Shown piece by piece: positions 32,970 through 41,646 of a stretch of DNA of 46,852 bases. The notes under the pieces were generated by a model. That model searched no databases, had not been told where the DNA came from, and saw only the letters and a list, made by a program, of their open reading frames with translations. The first letter of the stretch is position 1. Every line of letters begins with the position of its first letter. The stretch comes from Burkholderia sp. E7m39 (GTDB lineage: Bacteria; Pseudomonadota; Gammaproteobacteria; Burkholderiales; Burkholderiaceae), in assembly GCA_001319865.1 (NCBI GenBank), contig BBSL01000236.1, positions 1 through 46,852 on the forward strand, in the 5' to 3' direction. The translations under genes and the position numbers were made by a program.

Positions 32970-35327
32970 TCAATAAGCGGCGCGCAGCGCCTCGTCGGCG
33001 ACAAGGAGCCGCGACGCGATGGTCTTGATCAGAAAGCGGTGAAACTGCTGCGCGGTCACGGGATCGTCGCGTTCGAGTGCGAGCAGCGTCGGCACCGACA
33101 AACGATGAACCCGCGTCGGCGCCTCGGCGATCACATCGGCGCTGCGAGTGGTTTGCGTGTAGACGGCCATTTCACCGACCACCGTGCCGGGGCCGAACGA
33201 ACGCAGCCGTACGAGCCGGCCGTCGGGCAGCGGCAGTGAAACCGCGACGCGTCCCCGCTCGACGATATAGATCGCGTCGCCCGGCTCGCCGCGCGAGAAC
33301 AACGGCTGCCCCGCATCGAGATCGCGCACGTCGAGGCACGCGCACAATCTCTCCAGCGCGAACGGCGTGAAATGCGGCGAGAGCGTCGCGCGGAAATCCG
33401 GTTCGTCGGAGCGATGGGCGCGGCCATCGGCTTCGAGCAGCCGATCCTCGATCCATTCGAGACCTGCGTCGAGCGTGCCGAATTCGTGGATGCGCAGGTT
33501 CAGCGTGCCCGTCCTCTCGAGCAGACTGCGCGAGCGCACGGGCAGCGCGGTGAGCACGAGATCGGCGCCCGCCGACGCGCACAGTTGCCGCAGCTTTACA
33601 AACGCGACCGATACCGACGCATCCATTCCGTTGGTCGACGCGAAGTCGAGCACGACATAGCGTACGGGCGCGGCGTCGGTGGCGCGCAGCCGTTCCCGCA
33701 CGCGTTGCAGGATCGAATTCGCGGTGCCGAAAAACAGAAAGCCCTGCAGGCAGACGCCGAATAGCTGCGTGCCAAGTTCGCGCAAACGCGCGGCATCTTC
33801 GAAGCTGCGTTCGACCGTCGACGTCCGCGTGGTCGCATCGAACTCCATACGCACGCAACTGACGCGCCCATACAGGAGCGCGAACATCACGCATGCGGCG
33901 ATCACCCCTGCAACCACACCCGCGACGACGCCATAGAACACGACCACGGCGAAAATGCCGGGCACGAGCAGATACTCGTACCAGTTGAGCCGAGCATACG
34001 CACCGACCAGCCATTGCAGCAATAGCCGCAGCCCCATGAAAAGCTGCAGGCCGACCAGCACGGGCACGGGAAAAAGCGCCACCAGATCGGGCGATGCCGC
34101 CAGCGCGACGAGACACGCCAATGCGGCGAACAGGCCCGCCATCCGGCTCGTCGCGCCGGCGCGCGCGTTCAGCATCGAGCGGTTGTACGACTGATAGCCG
34201 ACCATGCCGCCCAGCAATCCGCTCGCGATGTTGGCGAGACCGGCGGCGCGCATTTCGCGGTTCAGGTCGATGTCTTCGCCCGTCGCCGCGCCGATGGCCG
34301 TCGCGTTCATCAGGATCGTGATCGCCGACACGGACGTCACGACAAGCGTTTCCGGCAAATGCGCGCCAATCGCGGACCAGTCGATCGCGCTGCTGCCCGG
34401 CGGCACAGGCACATGCAGATCGGGAAAGAAATGCAGCTTCACATGCGGCAGCAGCAAGCCCATGTTGCGCGCATCGTCGATCGTCAGACCGGACAGAGGC
34501 AGCAGCAGATAGAACACGCCGATCCCGCACACGAGCACGAGGGGCAGTGCCGCAATGTGCTGCCGCTCGCGCGTGAGAACGGTCGTCAGCACGCCGATGA
34601 AGAGCGCGGGCGTCCATGCCAGCCAATGCAGATGCGTGAGCAAGCCGAGGTTGCCCCACACCGGCGACTCGCCCGTTGCCACACGGAACGCACCCGCCAG
34701 CAGCAGATAGCCGGTGCCCGCGAGAAATCCACCGACGACGGGATAGGGCAGAAACTGCAGTGAGCGGCTGCGTTTGGACGAGCCGATCGCAAACAGCACG
34801 ATGCCCGTCACGACGGAACACAACGCAATCGAGAGCAATACCGTCAGAAGAATGGTTTGTGGCGAGCCGCCGTCGGCGCGCACGCTGCTCGCCACGCCCG
34901 CCGCGACGCCCGCGAGAAAGGCCGTGGCGTTGCTGTCCGGCCCGGCGATATTCACGCGCATCGAACTGGTCAACGCGATCACGAGGGCCGTGACGATGCA
35001 ACTGACGAGCGCGGTAGGCACGCCGAGTTCGGCGTAGTGCGCGAGGTCCGCGCTGAAGATCAGCGTGCCGAGACTCATCGCGTAGCAGAGCATCATCAGC
35101 GACGAGACGGCGCCACCCGTCAGGTCGCCGAGCAGGCGGGCGACGCGCGGCGAAGCGGCGCTTTTGAGTGCAGACTCGGCCGCGGAATCTGTGGCACCTG
35201 GCTTCAAGGCGCTCTCCCGGAACGCGGCGCCCGATCCGGGCCGGCCACCGCGCGACCCAGTATCCACCGCGATTTCCGCGCCTGTCAAACTGCCTGCACC
35301 TGCGCGGCGGCAGACATCTGGCGGCAC
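32970..35327 (-). CDS. SulP anion transporter fused to STAS and cyclic-nucleotide-binding domains
   Basis: A 785-aa inner-membrane protein. After about 60 polar residues, a SulP core of ten or more helices (about 70-500) holds family motifs such as SSMRVNIAGPDSNATAFLAG and YQSYNRSMLNARAGATSRMAG. SulP proteins carry sulfate, bicarbonate or dicarboxylates. A STAS domain follows (about 535-640; VLDFASTNGMDASVSVAF), then a CNB domain (about 655-780) with an apparently intact phosphate-binding cassette, GEMAVYTQTTRSADV, where Glu719 and Arg728 should bind the cyclic nucleotide. Start is GTG 35327 (TAGGTG upstream); no ATG is in frame nearby. It is divergent, 71 bp apart, from a class III cyclase gene, so cAMP made by that enzyme may gate this transporter. 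Confidence 0.87.
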   Translation of the reverse strand: MPPDVCRRAGAGSLTGAEIAVDTGSRGGRPGSGAAFRESALKPGATDSAAESALKSAASPRVARLLGDLTGGAVSSLMMLCYAMSLGTLIFSADLAHYAELGVPTALVSCIVTALVIALTSSMRVNIAGPDSNATAFLAGVAAGVASSVRADGGSPQTILLTVLLSIALCSVVTGIVLFAIGSSKRSRSLQFLPYPVVGGFLAGTGYLLLAGAFRVATGESPVWGNLGLLTHLHWLAWTPALFIGVLTTVLTRERQHIAALPLVLVCGIGVFYLLLPLSGLTIDDARNMGLLLPHVKLHFFPDLHVPVPPGSSAIDWSAIGAHLPETLVVTSVSAITILMNATAIGAATGEDIDLNREMRAAGLANIASGLLGGMVGYQSYNRSMLNARAGATSRMAGLFAALACLVALAASPDLVALFPVPVLVGLQLFMGLRLLLQWLVGAYARLNWYEYLLVPGIFAVVVFYGVVAGVVAGVIAACVMFALLYGRVSCVRMEFDATTRTSTVERSFEDAARLRELGTQLFGVCLQGFLFFGTANSILQRVRERLRATDAAPVRYVVLDFASTNGMDASVSVAFVKLRQLCASAGADLVLTALPVRSRSLLERTGTLNLRIHEFGTLDAGLEWIEDRLLEADGRAHRSDEPDFRATLSPHFTPFALERLCACLDVRDLDAGQPLFSRGEPGDAIYIVERGRVAVSLPLPDGRLVRLRSFGPGTVVGEMAVYTQTTRSADVIAEAPTRVHRLSVPTLLALERDDPVTAQQFHRFLIKTIASRLLVADEALRAAY

Positions 35328-35398
35328 GCAACACCTACACTCATAAGAACGGGCGTCGTCGTATTTGTTAAGCGCTCAACGCAAAACCGATTCCGGCG

Positions 35399-38300
35399 AT
35401 GACGATGGATATCGAACTGTGGCTGCGCGCGTTAGGACTCGAACGATACGCGCACGCATTTGCCGACAACGACATCGACGCGGCCATGCTGCGTGAGCTA
35501 ACCGACGCGGATCTGAAGGAACTCGGCGTGGGCTCGCTGGGGCATCGCAAGCGGATGCTCGCGGCGATCGCGCAGATGGCTCCCTGCGCCGATGCGTTGC
35601 CTGCGCCGTCTACACCGGAGGCGTCGACCGGCAAGCCGGCAGCACGCGCTGTCGCCACGCCGACCGACGAGCGCAGACAGGTCACCGTGCTGTTCGCGGA
35701 CTTGTGCGGATTCACGGACCTGAGCCGGCAACTCGATCCCGAGGAACTGGTTGCCGTACTCGATGGTTACTTCGGGCAGCTCGACGACATCGTGACGCGG
35801 CACGGCGGATACGTCGACAAGCATGTGGGCGACTGCGTGATGGGCGTGTTCGGCGCGCCGCGTTCGCATGGAAACGATCTGGAGCGCGCGGCACGGGCGG
35901 CGCTGGCGATCGTCGATGCCATACCGGATCTGTCGCGAACGCTCGCCCGTCCGCTTTCCGTTCACATCGGCATTGCGGTCGGGCAGGTCGTGGCAAGCGG
36001 CGCCGGCAGCGCGACGCACAGGCAATACACGGTCACGGGCGAGACGGTCAACCTGGCATCGCGTCTGACCGATGCCGCCGGGCCAGGCGAGATATTGATG
36101 CCGGAATCCGCGTGGCGCTCGCTCGCGGATCGCGTCGCCTGCGTGGCCTGCGGAGCGCTTGCGTTGAAAGGCTTCGATGAGCCCGTTTCGGTGTGGCGTC
36201 TGACGGGGCTTCGACGTGCGTGCGCGAGTCGTCCCATCGTCGGGCGTGGCGACGAACTGCGCCGCTGCGTGGCCATACTCGCGTCGTGCCGCGAGACGGG
36301 AAAGGGCCATGTCGTCCATATCCGGGGCGAGCCCGGTATCGGCAAGACGCGTCTTGTCGAAGAGATCCAGCGCGAGGCAAGCGCGATGGGATTCGCCTGT
36401 CATGACACGCTTGTGCTCGACTTCGGTTCGAGAGCGGGTCGGGATGCGATCCGCTCGCTTGTGCGCGGTCTCCTCGCAATCGACGACACGGGCAACGCGC
36501 ACGCCCACGCGACGGCCGTGGCGCGAGCCATCGCCGACGGCCTCGCCGACACCGGCGACACGCTGTTTCTCAACGATCTGATCGACGTGCCGCAGCCGCC
36601 CGAGGAGCGTGGGGTCTACGAGGCCATGAGCAATGCGATGCGCGTGCGGGGCCGCCAGGATGTCATGAACCGGCTCGTAAAACGTGCCAGCCGCGTGCAA
36701 CCCCGGCTGATCGTCGTCGAAGACATTCATTGGGCGGACCCGTCGACCCTGCAGGATCTCGACGAACTCGGCGTGACGGCGGCGGGTTGCGCGGCCGTGC
36801 TGGTGCTGACGACGCGGCCGCAAGGCGGCTCGCTCGACCGGCCATCGGATAGAGCGGGCAGCCCGCCGTGCTCCGTATTCGATCTGGGTCCGTTGAACGA
36901 GGACGACGCGCGTCGCATGGCCGAGTCGTTTTCCTGTGCAAACGAACTGGCAACACGCTGCATCGAACGCGCGGCGGGCAACCCGCTTTTTCTCGAACAA
37001 CTGCTCGGCAATGCGGAGAGGACGGCGGACACGGGGGTGCCGGGCTCGGTGCAAAGTCTCGTGCAGGCGCGGCTGGATGGGCTGGAACCGACGGAAAAAA
37101 TGGTCTTGCGGGCTGCGTCGGTATTCGGCCAGTTCTTCGACAAGGCGGCGATCAGCCACGTTCTCGACGGCGCTCACGTCGAGCTGGAACCGATGGTGAC
37201 GGGGCGCCTGCTGCGCCCACAGGGCAGCGGATTCATCTTCCATCACGCACTCATTCGCGACGCCGTCTATGACGGGCTGCTGAAAAGTCAGCGCCGCGAG
37301 TTGCATCGACGCGCGGCACAGTGGTACGCGCCGCGCGATGCCGTTCTGCGGGCCGAACATCTCGACCGGGCCGCCGACGCCGAGGCGCCGCGCGCGTATT
37401 GCGACGCGGCGCGCGCGCAATCGGCGGGGTATCGCTATGAATTGGCGCTGCGGCTCGTCGGGCGAGGGCTCGAACTCGCGGCCGCGCGCGCCGACCGCGT
37501 GGCGCTCGAGTGCCTACGGGGCAACATTCTGCATGACGTCGGCGATATGTCGTCGGCGCTCGGCGCGTTCGAAACTGCGCTCGCGTCTGCCGGCACGGAC
37601 CCTGAGCGTTGCCAGGCGTGGATTGGACGCGCGACCGTCAAGCGGGTCATCGACGATCTCGACGGTGCGTGGGCGGATCTCGACTGCGCCGCAGCGATTG
37701 CCGCCGCCGAGGGTCTCGTGCGCGACGAGGCGCGCATTCACTTCTTGCGGGGCAATCTCTGCTTTCCGCGCGGCGAGAGCGACGGCTGCGTCCATGAGCA
37801 CGAGCGCAGCCTGGCGCTCGCCCGCGAGGCGCGCGACTACGAACAGGAGGCGGCCGCGCTGGGCGGGATCGGCGATGGCGAGTACTTGCGCGGCCGGATG
37901 ATGAGCGCGCACGACGCGTTCAGCCGGTGCATCGAACTCTGCCAGCGGCACGGGCTCGGACGAATCGAAGTCGCCAACCTGCCGATGCGCGCCATCACCG
38001 CGTGGTTTTCGGGCAAGACGCAGCAGGCACTCGACACGGCGCTCGCAAGCGTCGCCGCGGCGCAGAAGGTCGGTCATCTGCGGGCGCTCGCCATCGCCCA
38101 TCATGCCGCGTGGCACTGCTTGCACGATCTCGCGCAGTGGGATCGCGCGTGGGAGCACGTCGGCCCGGCGCTGCAGTGTGCGCGCGAGCTGAAATCGCGG
38201 CGGTTCGAGGGCGAGGCGCTGGGACTTCGCGCGGAATTGCACCGCGTTGGCAATCGCCGGCGCGAAGCCCTCGACGATATCGAGGCGGCGCTCGCCATCA

Positions 38301-38722
38301 GCCGGGAGACGGGCATGGCGTATCTGGGCGCCGCCTATCTGGGCACGCTTGCGCGCGCGACCGACGATGCCGTTGTCTTCGAGCGGGCGCTCGCGCAAGG
38401 AGAGGCCGTGCTTGCGGCTGGCGCGGTCAGCCACAATCACTATCTCTTTCGACGCGACGCGATAGACGCCTGTATCGACCGGGGACTGTGGGACGCAGCG
38501 TCGGCGCACGCTGCCGCGCTGGAGGCGTACGCCAGTCGCGAGCCGTCACCGTTCTCCGGCTTTGTCGTGGCGCGCGCCCGCGCGCTCGTCGCGTTTGGAA
38601 CCGGCGCCCGGGGGCCGGCATGGGTCAGCGAACTGCAGCGTCTCCACGCAGAGGGCCACAAGTTGGGCTTGCTTCATGCCGTTCGCGCAATCGACACCGC
38701 GCTGGCGGATCACGCGGAATAG
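35399..38722 (+). CDS. SAM domain-class IIIb adenylate cyclase-ATPase-TPR protein
   Basis: An 1107-aa cytoplasmic signalling protein. Order: SAM domain (1-60, WLRALGLERYAHAF); class III cyclase (about 92-270) with metal Asp101 (FADLCGF) and Asp145 (KHVGD), substrate-selecting Lys141 and Thr211 (RQYTVTG), and transition-state Asn218 and Arg222 (VNLASR); then an NTPase with Walker A GEPGIGKT at 310-317 and Walker B LIVVEDIHW at 437-445; then helical TPR-like repeats to the end. The Lys-Thr pair in place of Lys-Asp marks class IIIb cyclases, among them the bicarbonate-responsive ones such as mammalian soluble adenylyl cyclase, whose tail is also ATPase plus TPR-like. All catalytic residues are present, so cAMP synthesis is expected. 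ATG 35399 or 35405; no strong ribosome site. Confidence 0.9.
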   Translation: MTMDIELWLRALGLERYAHAFADNDIDAAMLRELTDADLKELGVGSLGHRKRMLAAIAQMAPCADALPAPSTPEASTGKPAARAVATPTDERRQVTVLFADLCGFTDLSRQLDPEELVAVLDGYFGQLDDIVTRHGGYVDKHVGDCVMGVFGAPRSHGNDLERAARAALAIVDAIPDLSRTLARPLSVHIGIAVGQVVASGAGSATHRQYTVTGETVNLASRLTDAAGPGEILMPESAWRSLADRVACVACGALALKGFDEPVSVWRLTGLRRACASRPIVGRGDELRRCVAILASCRETGKGHVVHIRGEPGIGKTRLVEEIQREASAMGFACHDTLVLDFGSRAGRDAIRSLVRGLLAIDDTGNAHAHATAVARAIADGLADTGDTLFLNDLIDVPQPPEERGVYEAMSNAMRVRGRQDVMNRLVKRASRVQPRLIVVEDIHWADPSTLQDLDELGVTAAGCAAVLVLTTRPQGGSLDRPSDRAGSPPCSVFDLGPLNEDDARRMAESFSCANELATRCIERAAGNPLFLEQLLGNAERTADTGVPGSVQSLVQARLDGLEPTEKMVLRAASVFGQFFDKAAISHVLDGAHVELEPMVTGRLLRPQGSGFIFHHALIRDAVYDGLLKSQRRELHRRAAQWYAPRDAVLRAEHLDRAADAEAPRAYCDAARAQSAGYRYELALRLVGRGLELAAARADRVALECLRGNILHDVGDMSSALGAFETALASAGTDPERCQAWIGRATVKRVIDDLDGAWADLDCAAAIAAAEGLVRDEARIHFLRGNLCFPRGESDGCVHEHERSLALAREARDYEQEAAALGGIGDGEYLRGRMMSAHDAFSRCIELCQRHGLGRIEVANLPMRAITAWFSGKTQQALDTALASVAAAQKVGHLRALAIAHHAAWHCLHDLAQWDRAWEHVGPALQCARELKSRRFEGEALGLRAELHRVGNRRREALDDIEAALAISRETGMAYLGAAYLGTLARATDDAVVFERALAQGEAVLAAGAVSHNHYLFRRDAIDACIDRGLWDAASAHAAALEAYASREPSPFSGFVVARARALVAFGTGARGPAWVSELQRLHAEGHKLGLLHAVRAIDTALADHAE

Positions 38723-38766
38723 CCGCCTGGATCCGCTGCCGGTCATGCCGTTTCAATCGAAACAGT

Positions 38767-39819
38767 TCACCGCGGCGCCATCACGCGGAGCACGGGACGG
38801 CCATCGACGTTCTTCAGCGGGAAATAGACGCGATGCGTGGACGGATCGACGCCAACCACATGCGCGTTAGGGCCGATGCTGCCTTCGCCCGTCTTCGACA
38901 TGCTCGACGTACCGACGGCGAACGTCGACACGATGCCCGCTTCACCCGCGACGTAGAGCGTGCCCGGACCGGGATCGAATGCCAGCACATCGGGGCCGTC
39001 GCCGACGTCGAACGACTGGACGATCTGCCTCGTCACCAGGTTCAGTGCCAGAAGCCTGGCATTGTCTTCGCAGGCGATAAAGGCGAGGTGGCGCTGTGGA
39101 ACGATATACAGACCGTGATTGCCCTTTGCGCCCGGCAGATCGATGCGGGCGACGATCGCATCGTTGGCCGGATCGATTTCGACGAGTTGTCGTTTCGATT
39201 GCGCGTTGACGAAGATGTGGTGCGACGCCGCGTCGTATTGCGTGTTGCCGATGGTGCCGCCCAGCGCGATTGTGTTGATGCGGCGATTGGACTGGGTGTC
39301 GATGACCGTCTCGGTCCCGCCTGTCTCGTCCGATACGTAGAGCTTGCGCGTGTCGGGCGCGTAGGCCATTCCGTCCGGATAGACACCGCCGGCCATGCGC
39401 GCGGCGATTGTCAGCGTGGCGGCATCGATCGCCACGACCTCGTTCGTGCCCGTCGCCGACGCATACACGCGCGACAGCTCGGGCACGGCGAGCACGCCGT
39501 GCACTGCCGCGATATTGCCGATGCGGCCGAGGACACGCGATGTCCGTGTGTCGAAGACAATCACCTCGCTGTCGCCCAGATGGGCGATGAACAGCAGATG
39601 CCGGTCCGGATCGAAACTTTCATAGTCGAGCCGGGACGCGCGGCCAGGCAACGGGATATCGGCGACGTGCGTGAGCGACAACGCTGTGGCTGCGGGCTTG
39701 CCCGCGGCATACGAATCCTGACGGCCTGCGAATGCCGCGACTGCTGCGACCGCAACGATCGAAGACGTGATGAACGCCATCGCAACGTGCCGATAGTGCT
39801 TGCCGCAGCGATCGTTCAT
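38767..39819 (-). CDS. Exported YncE-like beta-propeller protein
   Basis: A 350-aa secreted protein with a signal or anchor segment at about 12-32 (VAMAFITSSIVAVAAVAAFA) and then repeated blades of about 40-45 residues of the YVTN/YncE type (for example RLDYESFDPDRHLLFIAHLG, GVYPDGMAYAPDTRKLYVSD, DGPDVLAFDPGPGTLYVAGE). Such propellers are periplasmic and bind ligands, DNA or proteins; no enzyme motif is seen. The start at 39819 has GGAGGTG seven bases upstream. It is the second gene of a probable operon, 22 bases after the 164-aa exported protein, and convergent with the cyclase gene. Confidence 0.88.
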   Translation of the reverse strand: MNDRCGKHYRHVAMAFITSSIVAVAAVAAFAGRQDSYAAGKPAATALSLTHVADIPLPGRASRLDYESFDPDRHLLFIAHLGDSEVIVFDTRTSRVLGRIGNIAAVHGVLAVPELSRVYASATGTNEVVAIDAATLTIAARMAGGVYPDGMAYAPDTRKLYVSDETGGTETVIDTQSNRRINTIALGGTIGNTQYDAASHHIFVNAQSKRQLVEIDPANDAIVARIDLPGAKGNHGLYIVPQRHLAFIACEDNARLLALNLVTRQIVQSFDVGDGPDVLAFDPGPGTLYVAGEAGIVSTFAVGTSSMSKTGEGSIGPNAHVVGVDPSTHRVYFPLKNVDGRPVLRVMAPR

Positions 39820-39841
39820 GACGCACCTCCGTCGGGTTTCG

Positions 39842-40336
39842 TTACTGCGCGGGCGGCTGATTCGTGGACAGTATCGTCCTCAACTTCGTGCCGCCGATGG
39901 ATTCGCAACTGGAAGGCTTCGGATCGGTCCATTGCACTGCGACGCCACGGACGACGGGGCGGACCATGCGCCAGGGCCAGAAGCCGAAGCGCTGTGATCC
40001 CGCGTACTCGACGATCGCGTCGGCGCCTCGCAACTGGGCGTACTCGGCCATTTTCGGAAGTATGTCCTGAACGCCGCCGTACGTCCCCTTGCCGATCTTG
40101 ATGTTCCTGATGACCTTGTATTTCTGACTGGCGGGCGGGAGATGAGCGAAGAAACAGAATTCGCCGAGGTCGCTGTGAAGATCGGCCGCCGGGCCGTCGC
40201 TGCCCTTTGAGATGTCGACTTCGGCGTCGGGCGTGGCGTCCGAAGCCGGTTCGGCGGCGTGTGCGGTATTGGCGGCGATGCCGATAGCGAATAACGATGC
40301 GATTAACGGAACTACGAATTGCCGTGCAGGATTCAT
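39842..40336 (-). CDS. Exported hypothetical protein, possibly RcsF/YbjQ-like fold
   Basis: A 164-aa protein with a Sec signal peptide (residues 1-31, NPARQFVVPLIASLFAIGIA, ending AHAAEP). The mature part has two cysteines (EFCFFAH and SSCESIGG) and a segment, KVIRNIKIGKGTYGGVQDIL then MAEYAQLRGADAIVEYAG, that resembles the pattern of small heavy-metal-binding/YbjQ and RcsF-like domains; this similarity is by eye. ATG 40336 has only a weak ribosome site; ATG 40348 is also in frame. It precedes the beta-propeller gene by 22 bases, so they form one operon. Its promoter region carries a 16-bp palindrome. Confidence 0.75.
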   Translation of the reverse strand: MNPARQFVVPLIASLFAIGIAANTAHAAEPASDATPDAEVDISKGSDGPAADLHSDLGEFCFFAHLPPASQKYKVIRNIKIGKGTYGGVQDILPKMAEYAQLRGADAIVEYAGSQRFGFWPWRMVRPVVRGVAVQWTDPKPSSCESIGGTKLRTILSTNQPPAQ

Positions 40337-40449
40337 GGGTGGTCTCAAACGTTCGCGCCGGGTCGGCGGTTTTTATTGTGGAGACGGAATAGTAAGCGAC
40401 TGTCAGTTTCACGACCACCCGCGCCCGGATCACGTCTGCCGGAGTCGAC

Positions 40450-40465
40450 GTGGACCAAGGTCCAC
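40450..40465. promoter_or_regulatory. Perfect 16-bp palindrome GTGGACC-AA-GGTCCAC
   Basis: Two perfect 7-bp arms around AA, in the 287-bp divergent region between the 164-aa exported protein (114 bases away) and the DUF4239 gene (158 bases away). It is a strong operator candidate. Its core ACCAAGGT also occurs in the palindrome at 31821. Confidence 0.55.
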
Positions 40466-40623
40466 TATCCAAGTGAGCGCTTAGTACCTAAGCTTGGGCT
40501 GCTGCGCAGTCACGCGTGGTAATTCGACCGCCGCTTGTTCAGCAACTGGCGAAACGCGTGCGAAACGCGTGCGAAGGGCGACCTTACGAGCGGCATTCCT
40601 GTTCATCGTCAGCGAGGCATTGC

Positions 40624-41388
40624 ATGGCAGCGTTCGTCGATCATCCGTCCATCCTGTTTATCGTTCTCCTGCTCCTCTTTATCGGCGCCGTGGCATTTGG
40701 CGCCTTTATTCTTCGACGCGCGCTACCGCTGCCGGACGACGAGAGAGACGACTTCAATGTTGTTCAGACATCGACACTGACGTTGCTGGCGCTGCTCATC
40801 GGATTCAGCCTTTCGATGGCCGTGGGCCGCTATGACGCGCGAAAGAATCTGGAAGAAAACGAAGCCAATGCAATTGGCACCGAGTACGCTCGCGCGGACC
40901 TGGCGGACGCTGCCCTCGGTGCGCAAATGAAGACTGCACTGGTTGAATACACCCGCTTACGACTGGCGCACTTTGCTACGAGAGACCCGCAGGAGATCGC
41001 AAAGAACGAGCGTGCGACCGCCAGGTTGCAGGTCGAACTCTGGAGGATGGCGGTTCAGGTGGGCAAGGCCGCGCCCACGCCCATCGCGGCTACCGTCGTC
41101 ACCGGCATGAACGACGTGCTCAACTCGCAGGATTACTCCGAGGCAGCGCTGATCAACCGCATCCCGGCCGGCACATGGTCATTGATGATAGCGATCGCGT
41201 TGTTTGGTTGCGTCGTGCAGGGATACGGCGCGAAGGGAAAGCTGCGTCGAGGCCTTTTGATTACGATCCTGCCGATGATAGTGGCCTTGTCGCTGGCGCT
41301 GATTGCGGACATCGACAGCCCGCGCGGTGGAGTCATCCACGTTGAGCCTCAAAATCTCGGCAGGCTTCTTCAGTCGTTCGGGACATGA
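40624..41388 (+). CDS. DUF4239/bestrophin-like membrane protein
   Basis: A 254-aa membrane protein. Two helices at the N-terminus (about 8-30, ILFIVLLLLFIGAVAFGAFI, and about 48-68, LTLLALLIGFSLSMAV) and two near the C-terminus (about 180-200 and 210-230) enclose a soluble helical domain with the signature GRYDARKNLEENEANAIGTEY. This pattern is typical of the DUF4239 group, distantly linked to bestrophin-like channels; a function is not established. Start 40624 has GCGAGGC eight bases upstream. It is divergent from the exported-protein operon and stands alone. Confidence 0.8.
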   Translation: MAAFVDHPSILFIVLLLLFIGAVAFGAFILRRALPLPDDERDDFNVVQTSTLTLLALLIGFSLSMAVGRYDARKNLEENEANAIGTEYARADLADAALGAQMKTALVEYTRLRLAHFATRDPQEIAKNERATARLQVELWRMAVQVGKAAPTPIAATVVTGMNDVLNSQDYSEAALINRIPAGTWSLMIAIALFGCVVQGYGAKGKLRRGLLITILPMIVALSLALIADIDSPRGGVIHVEPQNLGRLLQSFGT

Positions 41389-41440
41389 TGGCGAATGTGA
41401 CAACGGCGAGCATGCAGGCTGATGCTAGGGGCACCACCGA

Positions 41441-41457
41441 GATAACGCGCGGTTATC
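41441..41457. promoter_or_regulatory. Inverted repeat GATAAC-GCGCG-GTTATC upstream of the dehydratase
   Basis: Perfect 6-bp arms around a 5-base centre, 190 bases upstream of the KDA dehydratase start and 52 bases after the DUF4239 stop. It could be an operator or part of a terminator; no T run follows. The rest of 41389-41646 shows no gene. Confidence 0.35.
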
Positions 41458-41646
41458 ACCCTCGCAGCAGCTTTCATTATTCAACGGCGCCTCGTTTCCC
41501 TACATTCTGGGCAGCAGACGAATGTCGAAGCGAGTAATCATCATGAAAGGGCTGGGCGAGCGGCAACAGCGCACCGTTGCGGCACGATGGGAACGCGCGC
41601 TGCCGACCATTCTCTGCATCACCACCATTCAGGCGCAACGCAAACC

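Noticed and set aside
38750..38763. GTTTC-AATC-GAAAC, resembling the end of a CRISPR repeat
   Set aside because: Single copy, no spacers and no cas genes; it is a small hairpin between convergent genes.
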